The translations under genes and the position numbers were made by a program. From positions 806,001-870,000 of the forward strand of contig JBBODD010000001.1 of NCBI GenBank assembly GCA_038002745.1: a stretch of DNA of 64,000 bases, in the 5' to 3' direction. A model generated the notes under the pieces. It had not been told where the DNA came from, did not search any database, and was given only the letters and a program-made list of their open reading frames with translations. The DNA comes from Bacillus sp. FSL H8-0547 (GTDB lineage: Bacteria; Bacillota; Bacilli; Bacillales; Bacillaceae). Of this stretch, positions 26,062-33,557 are shown piece after piece (the stretch's first letter is position 1; each line of letters begins with the position of its first letter).

Positions 26062-26084
26062 TGACCGAATGACATTTTTGGTCA
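26062..26084. promoter_or_regulatory. YhgD-type operator upstream of yhgD
   Basis: A 23-bp inverted repeat TGACC-N13-GGTCA, extended to AATGACC...GGTCATT. It lies 20 bp before the yhgD start and matches the yhgE site in length and ends. Confidence 0.6.
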
Positions 26085-26217
26085 TTTAGTACAAAAAGAA
26101 ATATATCATACATTTTTTAAAGAAGCAACTGCTGTTATAAAGACAATAATACTTTCTCCGGGTTTATATAAACATACCCGTTCCCTTCCGCTCCGGGCAC
26201 TGGAGTTTTGTGCTTTG

Positions 26218-26733
26218 CTATATCTCTGAGGGCCTCGCTTTTTGCAAAATCTTTTGGATAAAAGAAGCTTTGTTCTCCGTATAAGCAATTCTGTCAAACC
26301 GGTATTTTTTTGCCAGGTACACTTTCAGGTGATGATATGTTCTTGCTTCATCAGGATTTTTCCTCAAGTAATCTCTAAACAATAGTTGATTATTCCAGTG
26401 TTTTCCCTCAAATTCATAAAAGTGCAAGTGATGTGTACCCGCTCTCCGCTGGCCTTTTCTAAAAAAACGTCTTTGAGGAAATTCTTTATGGTGAACAAAT
26501 TCATAATGAATTTGTTTTAAAGGTTCAATAAATTCACTGACTGTCTCCAGATTATTTACTCCAGCAGCAATATCTATGACAGGTTTTGCTCCAAGGCCCT
26601 CAACGGCTGTACTTCCTATATGTTCAATGGATTGAACCCTGTCCCTTAGAATATCGTTAAGCTTTTTCTTTTCTTGTTCGAATTGTCTCGACCAATTCAT
26701 GCTGTATTCTTCTATAATAATGGCTTTATACAC
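26218..26733 (-). CDS. GrpB family protein (UPF0157, nucleotidyltransferase-like)
   Basis: A 171-residue protein of the GrpB/UPF0157 family, which has a nucleotidyltransferase-like fold; biological function is unsettled. Key blocks are QSIEHIGSTAVEGLGAKPVIDIAAGV (about residues 38-63, with the G-S-T and D-I motifs), THHLHFYE and WNNQLLFRDYLRKNP. The start is GTG 26733, seven bases after AAGGAG. This recovers the usual IxxxxYxxxW N-terminus, whereas the ATG eleven codons later would lose it. It is the first gene of the AT-rich island beyond yhgD. Confidence 0.85.
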   Translation of the reverse strand: MYKAIIIEEYSMNWSRQFEQEKKKLNDILRDRVQSIEHIGSTAVEGLGAKPVIDIAAGVNNLETVSEFIEPLKQIHYEFVHHKEFPQRRFFRKGQRRAGTHHLHFYEFEGKHWNNQLLFRDYLRKNPDEARTYHHLKVYLAKKYRFDRIAYTENKASFIQKILQKARPSEI

Positions 26734-26869
26734 GTTTTTACTCCTTGATTGGGCAACTTCAGTAGCAGTGCATTTAAATAACAATTCTTAAATTAACTAG
26801 TAACGGGTTCGGTTGCCTTTTCCTTATTACTCAAAGTATTTTCCTCCTGATGTCACTTACCCATTTTCT

Positions 26870-26935
26870 AATTTGTTGAATTTCAACATAAAAAGCATTA
26901 ATCCTTCTTCAATTAATGCCCCCGTTCGTTCATAT
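26870..26935. repeat. Cassette-boundary element 1
   Basis: Contains CCCATTTTCTAATTTG, then TCCTTCTTCAATTAATGCCC; core GCCCCCG at 26918-26924 followed by TTCG instead of ATTG. Shares the CCCATTT...GCCCCC layout of the elements at 32350 and 32640. Confidence 0.6.
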
Positions 26936-26982
26936 GGGAATAAAAAAACTCTATCATCAATTTTCAAAAATACTTTGAATAA

Positions 26983-27019
26983 GAAAAACATAGGGAGATT
27001 TTAGTCTTCCTATGTTTTC
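26983..27019 (-). terminator. Terminator of the 49-residue gene
   Basis: Stem AAAACATAGG/CCTATGTTTT with a 14-nt loop, eight bases past the stop codon of the small minus-strand gene. Confidence 0.65.
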
Positions 27020-27026
27020 ATTCATA

Positions 27027-27176
27027 TTATTTATCTGTTTGTTTTTGCTTCTTTTTCAAATATTCCGCACGTATTTTTTCAAGTTGCTGCTTTTTATCAA
27101 ATTTGGCAGGCGTCTGTTTTTCATGAAACTTTGTCACAGCTACCTGACCTTTAGTATCCAATTGATATTTTCCCAC
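27027..27176 (-). CDS. Small basic protein of unknown function (49 residues)
   Basis: Not recognised. A GTG start (27176) lies six bases after GTAGGTGA, and the frame encodes 49 residues beginning MGKYQLDTKGQVAVTKFHEK. The second half is very lysine- and glutamine-rich (KKQQLEKIRAEYLKKKQKQ) and probably a charged helix. No membrane segment. A terminator-like hairpin follows closely, supporting a real gene. It lies in the AT-rich island between the GrpB gene and the divergent sigma-factor gene. Confidence 0.6.
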   Translation of the reverse strand: MGKYQLDTKGQVAVTKFHEKQTPAKFDKKQQLEKIRAEYLKKKQKQTDK

Positions 27177-27448
27177 TTTGTTCACCTACTTTTCTTGTCT
27201 TTAAAGAGATGCTATTCAACAAATATAATATACCTTATTTTACTGAAGTAAACCTTATTAGTTTATTAGTTGTACTGCAAACTTTGCATATATCAGTAAA
27301 AACATTAAAAACTGAGTAAAATAATTCATTGCCCAATTGTTTATCAGAACAATGATATTGAAGCTTCTTTAAATATTTTTTACTTAGCCGTATAATTTCT
27401 CTATATTTAAACGTCTTATTAATGTAAGTATTTTAGGAGGGAAATAGT

Positions 27449-28381
27449 ATGGAGCTAACAAAGAACATTGACAAGGATTTAGTGGATGAAGCTCGAAAAT
27501 TAAGAAATGAATTTACAGAAATCGTTTCAGTATATTCCACAGATCTGTGGAATTATTGTAAATACGTCACTGGTTCCCCTTGGGACGGAGAAGATCTTTA
27601 TCAAGAAACGATGATAAAGTCTTTAGGGTTACTTCCTCAAAGGTGGAGTGATATTACTGACAAAAAATACTACCTGTTCAGAGTTGCAACAAACACTTGG
27701 CTTGATCAGTGCAGAAAGCTAAAACGTGAAGTAGGGTCTTTAGATGAAGTACCCGAACCGAATATTGATTTTTCAGATCGTCTATTCCTGGAAGAAATCC
27801 TAACATCCTTGGAATCAAATTTGACTCCTAAACAAACAACAGCATTCCTGCTATTGGATATTTTTCAGTTTAGTGCAGAAGAGGTAGCTGGGATTGTCCA
27901 AAGTACTCCAGGAGGTGTCTATTCAGCTGTGCAACGTGCGAGAAGAAATATAGCTTCCATAGACTTTTCGAAATCCGATACTAGAGTGAATAAACACAGT
28001 CAAAACGAAACCATCCAAGCATACTTAGAAGCCTTTAATAATGGCGATTTAGATAGTATGTTGAGTTTATTTAGTGAGCAAGCACAAAATGAAGCGTTCT
28101 TTGGTTTCCAGGAATTTTCTAAGAAGGAAATGCTTAAAGGGTCTCTGAGATTTGGATTGCCCGGCCATACAGCTCAAGAAATCATCCTTTGGGGTAAACC
28201 AGTTATCATTGTTTTAACTGATCATGGTCGTGAAATACATGACATACAAATGCAAGAGATTGAAAATGGAAAAATAGTAAGCCATAAAAGTTACTTTTTC
28301 AGAAAAGAATTTATTTTAGCTGCAGCTGAAGAGCTTGGCATGAAGGCACAGTTAGTAAAACCACCAGTAGATTGGAACTGA
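27449..28381 (+). CDS. ECF sigma factor with fused C-terminal SnoaL-like domain
   Basis: A 310-residue extracytoplasmic-function sigma factor. Region 2 (about residues 20-90) includes DGEDLYQETMIKSL and YYLFRVATNTWLDQCRK. A linker reads VPEPNIDF, then region 4 (about 110-165) reads LTPKQTTAFLLLDIFQFSAEEVAGI. Residues 175-300 form a SnoaL/NTF2-like domain (IQAYLEAFNNGDLDSMLSLFS). This matches the ECF41/ECF56-type architecture, in which the C-terminal domain controls the sigma factor directly and no separate anti-sigma is needed. ATG after AGGAGGG. It is the only plus-strand gene of the island. The sequence upstream has CGTC at 27411 but no convincing -35 partner. Confidence 0.9.
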   Translation: MELTKNIDKDLVDEARKLRNEFTEIVSVYSTDLWNYCKYVTGSPWDGEDLYQETMIKSLGLLPQRWSDITDKKYYLFRVATNTWLDQCRKLKREVGSLDEVPEPNIDFSDRLFLEEILTSLESNLTPKQTTAFLLLDIFQFSAEEVAGIVQSTPGGVYSAVQRARRNIASIDFSKSDTRVNKHSQNETIQAYLEAFNNGDLDSMLSLFSEQAQNEAFFGFQEFSKKEMLKGSLRFGLPGHTAQEIILWGKPVIIVLTDHGREIHDIQMQEIENGKIVSHKSYFFRKEFILAAAEELGMKAQLVKPPVDWN

Positions 28382-28388
28382 AACCTTT

Positions 28389-28414
28389 AGGGATGACAAT
28401 TGTCATCCCTTTTA
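28389..28414 (+). terminator. Terminator of the ECF sigma gene
   Basis: Perfect palindrome AGGGATGACAATTGTCATCC(CT) followed by four T, eight bases past the stop. Confidence 0.75.
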
Positions 28415-28504
28415 ATTCATTTAAAACTTTCCATCAAAAGCTTCTTTTCTGGCCATAGAAGGTTCTAAACAGTAGTAATAGTAATTTTATAAATACACTA
28501 ATAT

Positions 28505-28530
28505 TATTCTATTAAAGCCCCTTTAGTTGA
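28505..28530. repeat. Cassette-boundary element 2 (weak)
   Basis: AAAGCCCCTTTAGTTGAAG retains the GCCCC...TTGAAG part of the element but lacks CGATTG. It overlaps the 3' end of the kinase gene. Confidence 0.4.
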
Positions 28531-29122
28531 AGTAATCTTCAACCAGCTTAAAGTTATCACATGAATTTTTACTGCCATCTACTTGTAGTACATTTAATTT
28601 TAAATCAGTCGCTTTTTGATAAACTAACTTTGCAAACAAAGCGTCTCTTGTCATCCAATTATTAAAAGCCATCTCTGGATCTTCTGTGTCTTCTAAAACC
28701 TTTTCTATCCAATTTCTTCTCTTATAATATTCTCTTTGGAAATTTTCAGTAGGTATTAACCAGATTGCCTTATCTTTATCATTTAGATATGGCAGTACTA
28801 AAGAGGGTAGCAGTTGGTTTCCTTCTACGACAATTGGTCTATCACTCATTTTTGCAAGGTCATTTATAACAAATAAAAAGTCTTCTTTAAAAGATAGAAT
28901 ATAAACTCTTAATTGTTCAGCTATTTCCCTTTTGTAAAACGCTTCGTTTGCGGTCATCTTAGAAACTTTGTACATTGCAGGTTGTGTTAATTTAGATATG
29001 TTTTTCAAATGTTCATAAAAATGCTCATCACAAGAATAAAGATCTAATCCATACTTTTTTGCGTACATCTGAGCTAATGTACTTTTCCCAGCACAAGCTG
29101 AACCCCCTATCCAATAAATCAT
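28523..29122 (-). CDS. P-loop NTPase, small-molecule kinase-like
   Basis: A 199-residue soluble protein with a Walker A motif at its N-terminus (GGSACAGKST, residues 6-15). A likely substrate Asp-Glu follows in YSCDEHF, a Walker-B-like strand in RPIVVEGNQLLP, and an arginine-containing lid region (YYKRRNW). The shape is that of an adenylate/shikimate/uridine-kinase-like enzyme; the substrate is unknown. The preferred ATG at 29122 has GAGGA six to seven bases upstream and places the P-loop normally. An ATG at 29137 would add five residues. Island gene, AT-rich. Confidence 0.8.
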   Translation of the reverse strand: MIYWIGGSACAGKSTLAQMYAKKYGLDLYSCDEHFYEHLKNISKLTQPAMYKVSKMTANEAFYKREIAEQLRVYILSFKEDFLFVINDLAKMSDRPIVVEGNQLLPSLVLPYLNDKDKAIWLIPTENFQREYYKRRNWIEKVLEDTEDPEMAFNNWMTRDALFAKLVYQKATDLKLNVLQVDGSKNSCDNFKLVEDYFN

Positions 29123-29169
29123 TTCTTTTCCTCGCATCTTTCACCTCGTGATTTTTATAGTTTTCTTAT

Positions 29170-29245
29170 TTAACTATCCTGCCAAAGTCTTCTATAAAAA
29201 AAGAAAATCCACTTTACTGCAATTGCCCCCGATTGTGGAATAAGG
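29170..29245. repeat. Cassette-boundary element 3
   Basis: Core GCCCCCGATTG at 29225-29235 followed by TGGAATAA, preceded by CCACTTTACTGCAATT. Strong match to the consensus shared with 31381, 31697, 32415 and 32682. Confidence 0.8.
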
Positions 29246-29258
29246 TATTTAAAATCTG

Positions 29259-29939
29259 TTAGTTCCCTTCAAGTAAAATACTGTTGTACTTAGTCTTGTG
29301 AGCACGTGTGAACAATGCCACTTCCTTATCACTCAACCATACTAATTTCTCAAGAAAATAATCTATTTCAGCGATGTTAGGTTTCGTTTTTACGATATGT
29401 TTTCTTGCAATGATATTCCCCTTTCGATCCTCAACAACTAAACCTAGAGTACAATCTAATAAATCAATATTAAGTAAAGGATATGCTTTCAATTTTCTAT
29501 TAGGCGATAGTTTAGGTTTCCAAACCTTGAAAGTATGAATGAATTCTTTCTTAGACATTGCCCTAAAAGCTTCATTTATTTTATCTAGATCCCATTTTTT
29601 TAATTCTGTAAGATATATCATTCCTTTTTGCAAACAATCTGTTAGCATTTTTTTCTTATCGATTATTGACAAGGAAAAATAAACTTCTGTATCAAAAGGT
29701 ATCTCTACATCATAACTTTTCTTAGGGATGAACATATCATAATCTTCGTATGATTCACTAATTAACCTAATTTTTGAGTATCTGCCGCAATGAAAAAATA
29801 TAGCTTCACAATCATTTGTTTTAAACTTCTTTCCCAGTTCCCATAAGAACATTTCTTTTATGCAAAGACTTTCTGTATTTAATTGAGCAGATTCTTCATT
29901 TTCAATAAATTGAATATCTCGTAGGAATATGCCGATCAT
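29259..29939 (-). CDS. Unknown protein (226 residues)
   Basis: Not recognised. A soluble protein, rich in Lys, Glu and Ile, with no signal peptide or membrane segment. Visible blocks are EAIFFHCGRYSKIRLISES (about residues 43-61), DVEIPFDTEVYFSLSIIDKK and the C-terminal NIDLLDCTLGLVVEDRKGNIIARKH region. The last two have strand-rich character. The ATG is preceded by AAAGAAAGGA with almost no spacer, so the start is uncertain. It sits in the island between boundary elements 3 and 4. Confidence 0.7.
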   Translation of the reverse strand: MIGIFLRDIQFIENEESAQLNTESLCIKEMFLWELGKKFKTNDCEAIFFHCGRYSKIRLISESYEDYDMFIPKKSYDVEIPFDTEVYFSLSIIDKKKMLTDCLQKGMIYLTELKKWDLDKINEAFRAMSKKEFIHTFKVWKPKLSPNRKLKAYPLLNIDLLDCTLGLVVEDRKGNIIARKHIVKTKPNIAEIDYFLEKLVWLSDKEVALFTRAHKTKYNSILLEGN

Positions 29940-29954
29940 TCCTTTCTTTATTTA

Positions 29955-29990
29955 ATTACATAAAAGCCCCCTTAATTGAAGAAGGACTTC
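29955..29990. repeat. Cassette-boundary element 4 (diverged)
   Basis: GCCCCCTTAATTGAAGAAGG at 29966-29985 keeps the GCCCCC core and the TTGAAGAA tail but not CGATTG. Confidence 0.55.
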
Positions 29991-30027
29991 CAACAGAATT
30001 TCGAAATATGTTACCCTAATCTGCGAT

Positions 30028-30552
30028 TTAATGAATTACATTTATAAGAACTTCACAATCGCAAAACCCGCCTTGATTTTGCATTGCCTTTGTAATATTT
30101 GATTTTTTACTCTTAGTTATGTTCTCGTCCAACCATTCTTTAGTATGAATAAGTGTATGATCACAGCCATAAGAATCTATTTTTATCTCTAAATATCTGC
30201 CCAGAGAAGCTAATTGTTCTGGAGACATATTTAAGTCTTGCCATTTCACCCCATACTCTTTTAACATAGCAAGTCTTTTTAAATCTTTTCTGTCTCCCCC
30301 TAGTTCAATTACCTTTTCGAGACTGAATAGGGCAGCGTTATAATTCAACAAATATTCTTCAGCTTGTGATAATAAACGCCAAGCTAAAGTATTATCTGTA
30401 TTCTGTTTCACATAAAGCTTTAAACCTCTTCGGGCACTTAAGAGATAGGGTATCGCTTTTTTAGCAGGAGCCCTTCTGTGATAGCCTCCTTGCATAGATA
30501 GCTTTTGTCCTTGTATAAGTTCATTTTGTAGGTCATTTAAAATATCCATCAT
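30028..30552 (-). CDS. TPR-like protein with C-terminal DUF2695 domain
   Basis: A 174-residue protein. The first 100 residues are helical, with a TPR-like repeat around LAWRLLSQAEEYLLNYNAAL. The last 45 residues match DUF2695: the GCDHTLIHTKEWLDEN start and the GGFCDCEVLINV end, with three cysteines and a histidine that could bind metal. Function unknown. ATG after GGAGGA. Island gene between boundary elements 4 and 5. Confidence 0.8.
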   Translation of the reverse strand: MMDILNDLQNELIQGQKLSMQGGYHRRAPAKKAIPYLLSARRGLKLYVKQNTDNTLAWRLLSQAEEYLLNYNAALFSLEKVIELGGDRKDLKRLAMLKEYGVKWQDLNMSPEQLASLGRYLEIKIDSYGCDHTLIHTKEWLDENITKSKKSNITKAMQNQGGFCDCEVLINVIH

Positions 30553-30589
30553 ACAACTCCTCCGGAGGTTGAATTCACTAACCTGGCCT

Positions 30590-30645
30590 TTACTCCAAGA
30601 TTAAGAGATGACACTTTGTTAAGCTAACGCCCCCGATTGCTTAAT
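30590..30645. repeat. Cassette-boundary element 5
   Basis: Core GCCCCCGATTG at 30629-30639 followed by CTTAATTAA, preceded by GACACTTTGTTAAGC. Confidence 0.78.
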
Positions 30646-31310
30646 TAACTAAAATGCAAGTCGATTCCATATTGATATAAGTTTAGCTTCCTCGCAACAG
30701 ACTGTGATGAAAAATTATCCCAAGCAGTACTATAGAGAGGCTGCAAACCTAATTTCTTCACTTCATTAGCCCAAGATATTACACATCTAGTAGCATAGCC
30801 TTGACCTTGATAACTTGGTGATGTTTCCACACTAGCTTCAGCTGCTGCTGCACTTATTCTAGCACTAGAACATACGGACACCGCTTTACCATCTCGAACA
30901 ATAACGTACATTTGCTTCTTACATCCTATTTCACTCATTAGGTTAGGAAATTCTTCAGCCAGGAGGTCTTTATTTTCATTAGTTATCTTAATTGCATCAG
31001 ATGTCATATTAAAGCTTTCAGGAAAGGCGAAAGCTGGTCCCAACCATATAGAATTAATCTTCCTAATCTTATTAAGATTAAGAATGATTTTTCCTAAATC
31101 CAGGTTATCTACCTGTGTTAAAATTTCATTTTTTTCAATTTCGGAAATAGTCCTATCAAACCGAATTACATTTCCTGTTTTAGTACGTCCAATGAATAGG
31201 AACGGTCCAGCTGCATCTTTATGTTCATTCAATCCTGTTATTCTATTTAGTTTATCAATTTTAAATAATACTTCAGTCTGCCTTTCCATCATTTTTTTCT
31301 CTTTACTCAA
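30645..31310 (-). CDS. GNAT-family acetyltransferase
   Basis: A 221-residue protein whose C-terminal part (about residues 130-221) is a GNAT domain: VSVCSSARISAAAAEASVETS, the acetyl-CoA-binding QGQGYATRCVISWA, and the final YSTAWDNFSSQSVARKLNL motif. The N-terminal 120 residues are a second, less conserved region seen in GNAT_acetyltran-type proteins. Substrate unknown. A TTG start after AGGGGA is likely; ATG codons six and seven codons later are alternatives. Island gene between boundary elements 5 and 6. Confidence 0.85.
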   Translation of the reverse strand: MSKEKKMMERQTEVLFKIDKLNRITGLNEHKDAAGPFLFIGRTKTGNVIRFDRTISEIEKNEILTQVDNLDLGKIILNLNKIRKINSIWLGPAFAFPESFNMTSDAIKITNENKDLLAEEFPNLMSEIGCKKQMYVIVRDGKAVSVCSSARISAAAAEASVETSPSYQGQGYATRCVISWANEVKKLGLQPLYSTAWDNFSSQSVARKLNLYQYGIDLHFS

Positions 31311-31344
31311 TTTTTCAATCCCCTAGTTTAAATTAAACACTTAA

Positions 31345-31400
31345 AGCGAGTTGTTAAATAAAGGTGCTAATTTAATAATTGCCCCCGATTGTGGAATAAA
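31345..31400. repeat. Cassette-boundary element 6
   Basis: Core GCCCCCGATTG at 31381-31391 followed by TGGAATAA, the same 19 bases as element 3. Confidence 0.8.
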
Positions 31401-31409
31401 AAGTTAATC

Positions 31410-31568
31410 TCATTTTGATACCCCTGTTTCCTTTTTCCGAATATTAAAGCCAATCACAATACCTATGATAAGGGCGAATAAAGAATCAGTCTCAAAGTCA
31501 TTTTGAAAAAATCCGAATACTCCCCAAGCTGTTATAGCACCTAAGATAGCTAAAAATAATCCCTTCAT
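31410..31568 (-). CDS. Small membrane protein (52 residues)
   Basis: Starts at ATG 31568 ten bases after GGAGGG. It has two hydrophobic segments (about residues 3-20 and 28-43) separated by FQNDFETDS, and ends in a basic tail RKKETGVSK. It resembles the many short two-helix proteins of bacilli; function unknown. It occupies its own slot between boundary elements 6 and 7, which supports it as a real cassette gene. Confidence 0.7.
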   Translation of the reverse strand: MKGLFLAILGAITAWGVFGFFQNDFETDSLFALIIGIVIGFNIRKKETGVSK

Positions 31569-31654
31569 TAAATCCTATCCCTCCACCTGATACTGAGTTA
31601 ACAAATTCATTTTATATGTTACCGCAAGAAGGATTTCCTGCTTTCAATATCCTG

Positions 31655-31715
31655 TACAATTCTTAACTAAAGAGAAGATCCCTTTATGCTATAATTGCCC
31701 CCGATTGTTGAAGAT
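31655..31715. repeat. Cassette-boundary element 7
   Basis: Core GCCCCCGATTG at 31697-31707 followed by TTGAAGAT. The terminal TTGAAG joins the two tail variants of the family. Confidence 0.8.
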
Positions 31716-31765
31716 AAAAAAACTGTTGAACAGACTTCTCTTATAGAATTTCCCCGTGGATAGAT

Positions 31766-32353
31766 TTACTTTCTGTTCAAATAATTTAATTCCATTTCTA
31801 TATCACTTTTTATCATTTCTGAATGATCAATAGTCTTTTTAGTAATTGGAAACTCTGATTTATGTTCTAGATAAAATTTTAATTGCAAAAATGTGCTTAA
31901 AGGAAAATCGTGCTCAATCCACATATTCTTATATCCGACAATTCCATATTCTTTCAGGATTTTTTCAGCTTCTCCTATCACTTCACCTAGGAAATTGTCG
32001 TAATTACACTCATTATTTAGTTCTATCATAGGATTTCCATCATAATTGTCATCCTCATAGGCCGTGACTTTTAATTGCATTTTTCCTTCACCCAAATAGC
32101 GGAAGTGCCAGTCCGTTCTACTCGGTTCTGCATCCCAATAGAGTTCAGAACCAGAATCCACATAAACATCTTCAGTATAAAAGGGATTAATATTTAATAA
32201 GGCTTGAAGTAAATCACCAAGAGCATTGGTTAAATAACCTGCGGTAAAAGAAGTTTTCTTTGAATTTATTTCTAAATGACATTCCGCCCAACCGGCACCA
32301 GTCAATTTATATATAAATACCAATTTATTCACCATCCAAAAATATTGTAACAA
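31766..32353 (-). CDS. Unknown protein (about 195 residues)
   Basis: Not recognised as a named family. Soluble, acidic. Notable blocks are TGAGWAECHLEIN and SYLTNALGDLLQALL-like TAGYLTNALGDLLQALLNI near the N-terminus, EPSRTDWHFRY, and a C-terminal EHKSEFPITKK helix region. The compact acidic make-up is like that of immunity-type or house-keeping orphan proteins, but no function is claimed. The start is uncertain: TTG 32353 is six bases after AGGA, while ATG/GTG codons lie six and seven codons later. Island gene between elements 7 and 8. Confidence 0.7.
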   Translation of the reverse strand: MLQYFWMVNKLVFIYKLTGAGWAECHLEINSKKTSFTAGYLTNALGDLLQALLNINPFYTEDVYVDSGSELYWDAEPSRTDWHFRYLGEGKMQLKVTAYEDDNYDGNPMIELNNECNYDNFLGEVIGEAEKILKEYGIVGYKNMWIEHDFPLSTFLQLKFYLEHKSEFPITKKTIDHSEMIKSDIEMELNYLNRK

Positions 32354-32359
32354 AGCCCT

Positions 32360-32430
32360 TCCTCAACAATCAGCCCATTTCCTCAATAAGAAAAGGCGTT
32401 CCACTTTGCTGCACGCCTCCGATTGTATAA
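32360..32430. repeat. Cassette-boundary element 8
   Basis: GCCTCCGATTG at 32415-32425 followed by TATAAAAG, preceded by CCACTTTGCTGCAC and, further up, GCCCATTTCCTCAATAAG. This is one of the two best full-length copies. Confidence 0.82.
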
Positions 32431-32436
32431 AAGTAT

Positions 32437-32592
32437 TTAATTGTCTTGTTTAATGAGTTTACATAGATAACCGACGATGTATTCTCTTCTAGTCAATTCT
32501 TGGATGTCCTTGTTCTCGGACAGTTCATCTATTCCTTTTGAGATTAAATCCCAAAGTTCTGTGTTTTCATATTCTTTATATGGATGTTCCAT
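32437..32592 (-). CDS. Small acidic protein (51 residues)
   Basis: ATG 32592 with AAGGAG five bases upstream, an excellent start. The protein begins MEHPYKEYENTELWDLISKG and ends in a short lysine-containing helix. No membrane segment; predicted helical. The pattern recalls short N-terminal pieces of toxin-immunity or DUF proteins, but no family is assigned. It lies alone between boundary elements 8 and 9. Confidence 0.72.
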   Translation of the reverse strand: MEHPYKEYENTELWDLISKGIDELSENKDIQELTRREYIVGYLCKLIKQDN

Positions 32593-32634
32593 AAAATCTC
32601 CTTTTATGTAAATTAATTTTCCATTACTCCATTA

Positions 32635-32700
32635 ATTTGCCCATTTTTTCAATAGGAAAGCCGATTCACTTTGCTGCAATCGCCCCCTTTTGTATAAGAT
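32635..32700. repeat. Cassette-boundary element 9
   Basis: GCCCATTTTTTCAATAGGAA, then CACTTTGCTGCAATC, then GCCCCCTTTTG at 32682-32692 followed by TATAAGAT. Aligns with element 8 along its whole length. Confidence 0.82.
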
Positions 32701-32720
32701 AGTTAATACATTCGCCCTCT

Positions 32721-32861
32721 TTAACCAAATATCCACTGGTATCCAATATATATAGCAATTAAACCAAAGACTATAAATCCACCAATAGTAGGGCTACCAA
32801 ATACCGTCCTGTTCCAGCCATCATCATTATTTATTTTACTTTTTTCTTCTTCTTTTTTCAT
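32721..32861 (-). CDS. Small single-helix membrane protein (46 residues)
   Basis: ATG 32861 nine bases after GGGGG. A charged N-terminus (MKKEEEKSKINNDDGW) is followed by one hydrophobic helix (about residues 26-44) ending in YQWIFG. No family recognised. It follows the lipoprotein gene by about 45 bp on the same strand without an intervening boundary element, so the two may be a cassette of two genes. Confidence 0.62.
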   Translation of the reverse strand: MKKEEEKSKINNDDGWNRTVFGSPTIGGFIVFGLIAIYIGYQWIFG

Positions 32862-32905
32862 AGAAAAATACCCCCATAAATAATATAACTCTTATAAGAA
32901 TAGTA

Positions 32906-33283
32906 TTAATTATTTTCTAGCGGAATTTCTTCCTTATTTCCGTTCCACTCTACAAAGATTTTGGCTGAAGTTGTTTTAAGGCCATTTTTATTATTTAAAT
33001 GGCTGCCCTTTAAAGTTCCTTTTTCATTTAATTTTAATCCGCTTCCACCAAATCCACCGGCATTAGTGTCAACCTCATATGAAATATTATTTGCAGAATC
33101 TAGATCATTGCCCTTAAATTGGAGGTTTAAATATTGGTCAACAATTTTGTTATCATTATGAATAACCTTCAATTCAGCTTCCCAGTTTTCAGTTTCCCCT
33201 TTAAAAACATTAGTATCTGAAGAACAGGCAGTTAAGAACAATACCATTAGCAATGTTGATACTGTTGTAATTTCTCGTAACAC
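32906..33283 (-). CDS. Small putative lipoprotein
   Basis: A protein of about 125 residues with a signal peptide ending in the lipobox L-T-A-C (Cys about residue 20), so it is predicted to be anchored on the outer face of the membrane. The mature part is rich in Asn, Lys and Gly, with strand-like segments WEAELKVIHND and AKIFVEWNGNKEEIPL. No family recognised. GTG 33283 is seven bases from GGGGG and preferred; ATG 33289 abuts that site. It is the last gene of the island before hemY. Confidence 0.75.
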   Translation of the reverse strand: MLREITTVSTLLMVLFLTACSSDTNVFKGETENWEAELKVIHNDNKIVDQYLNLQFKGNDLDSANNISYEVDTNAGGFGGSGLKLNEKGTLKGSHLNNKNGLKTTSAKIFVEWNGNKEEIPLENN

Positions 33284-33389
33284 ATCCATACCCCCTTAAG
33301 GAACATCTTTAATGTTTATACGGAGACTCAAGTTTTAAGTTTCACTATTCAGATAATTATTCAAATTATTTTTGACAATGCCTTATTCC

Positions 33390-33420
33390 GTTAAACTGCC
33401 CGATTGCTGAATAGCTGAAT
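33390..33420. repeat. Cassette-boundary element 10 (short)
   Basis: GCCCGATTG at 33398-33406 followed by CTGAATAGCTGAATAAC. Shortened core; marks the outer edge of the island on the hemY side. Confidence 0.55.
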
Positions 33421-33476
33421 AACTGTTTTTCCATTTTATCACAATTATCTAACATCCTGTTTAAATTACATAAATG

Positions 33477-33509
33477 AAAAAGCACACCATTTTATGTTGA
33501 ATGGTGTGC
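33477..33509 (-). terminator. Terminator of hemY
   Basis: Stem GCACACCATT/AATGGTGTGC with an 8-nt loop followed by five T on the minus strand. Confidence 0.85.
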
Positions 33510-33557
33510 GAATACTTTACGATTTTCTGTTTTTAACCTCCGAACCGAGCCCGTTAA

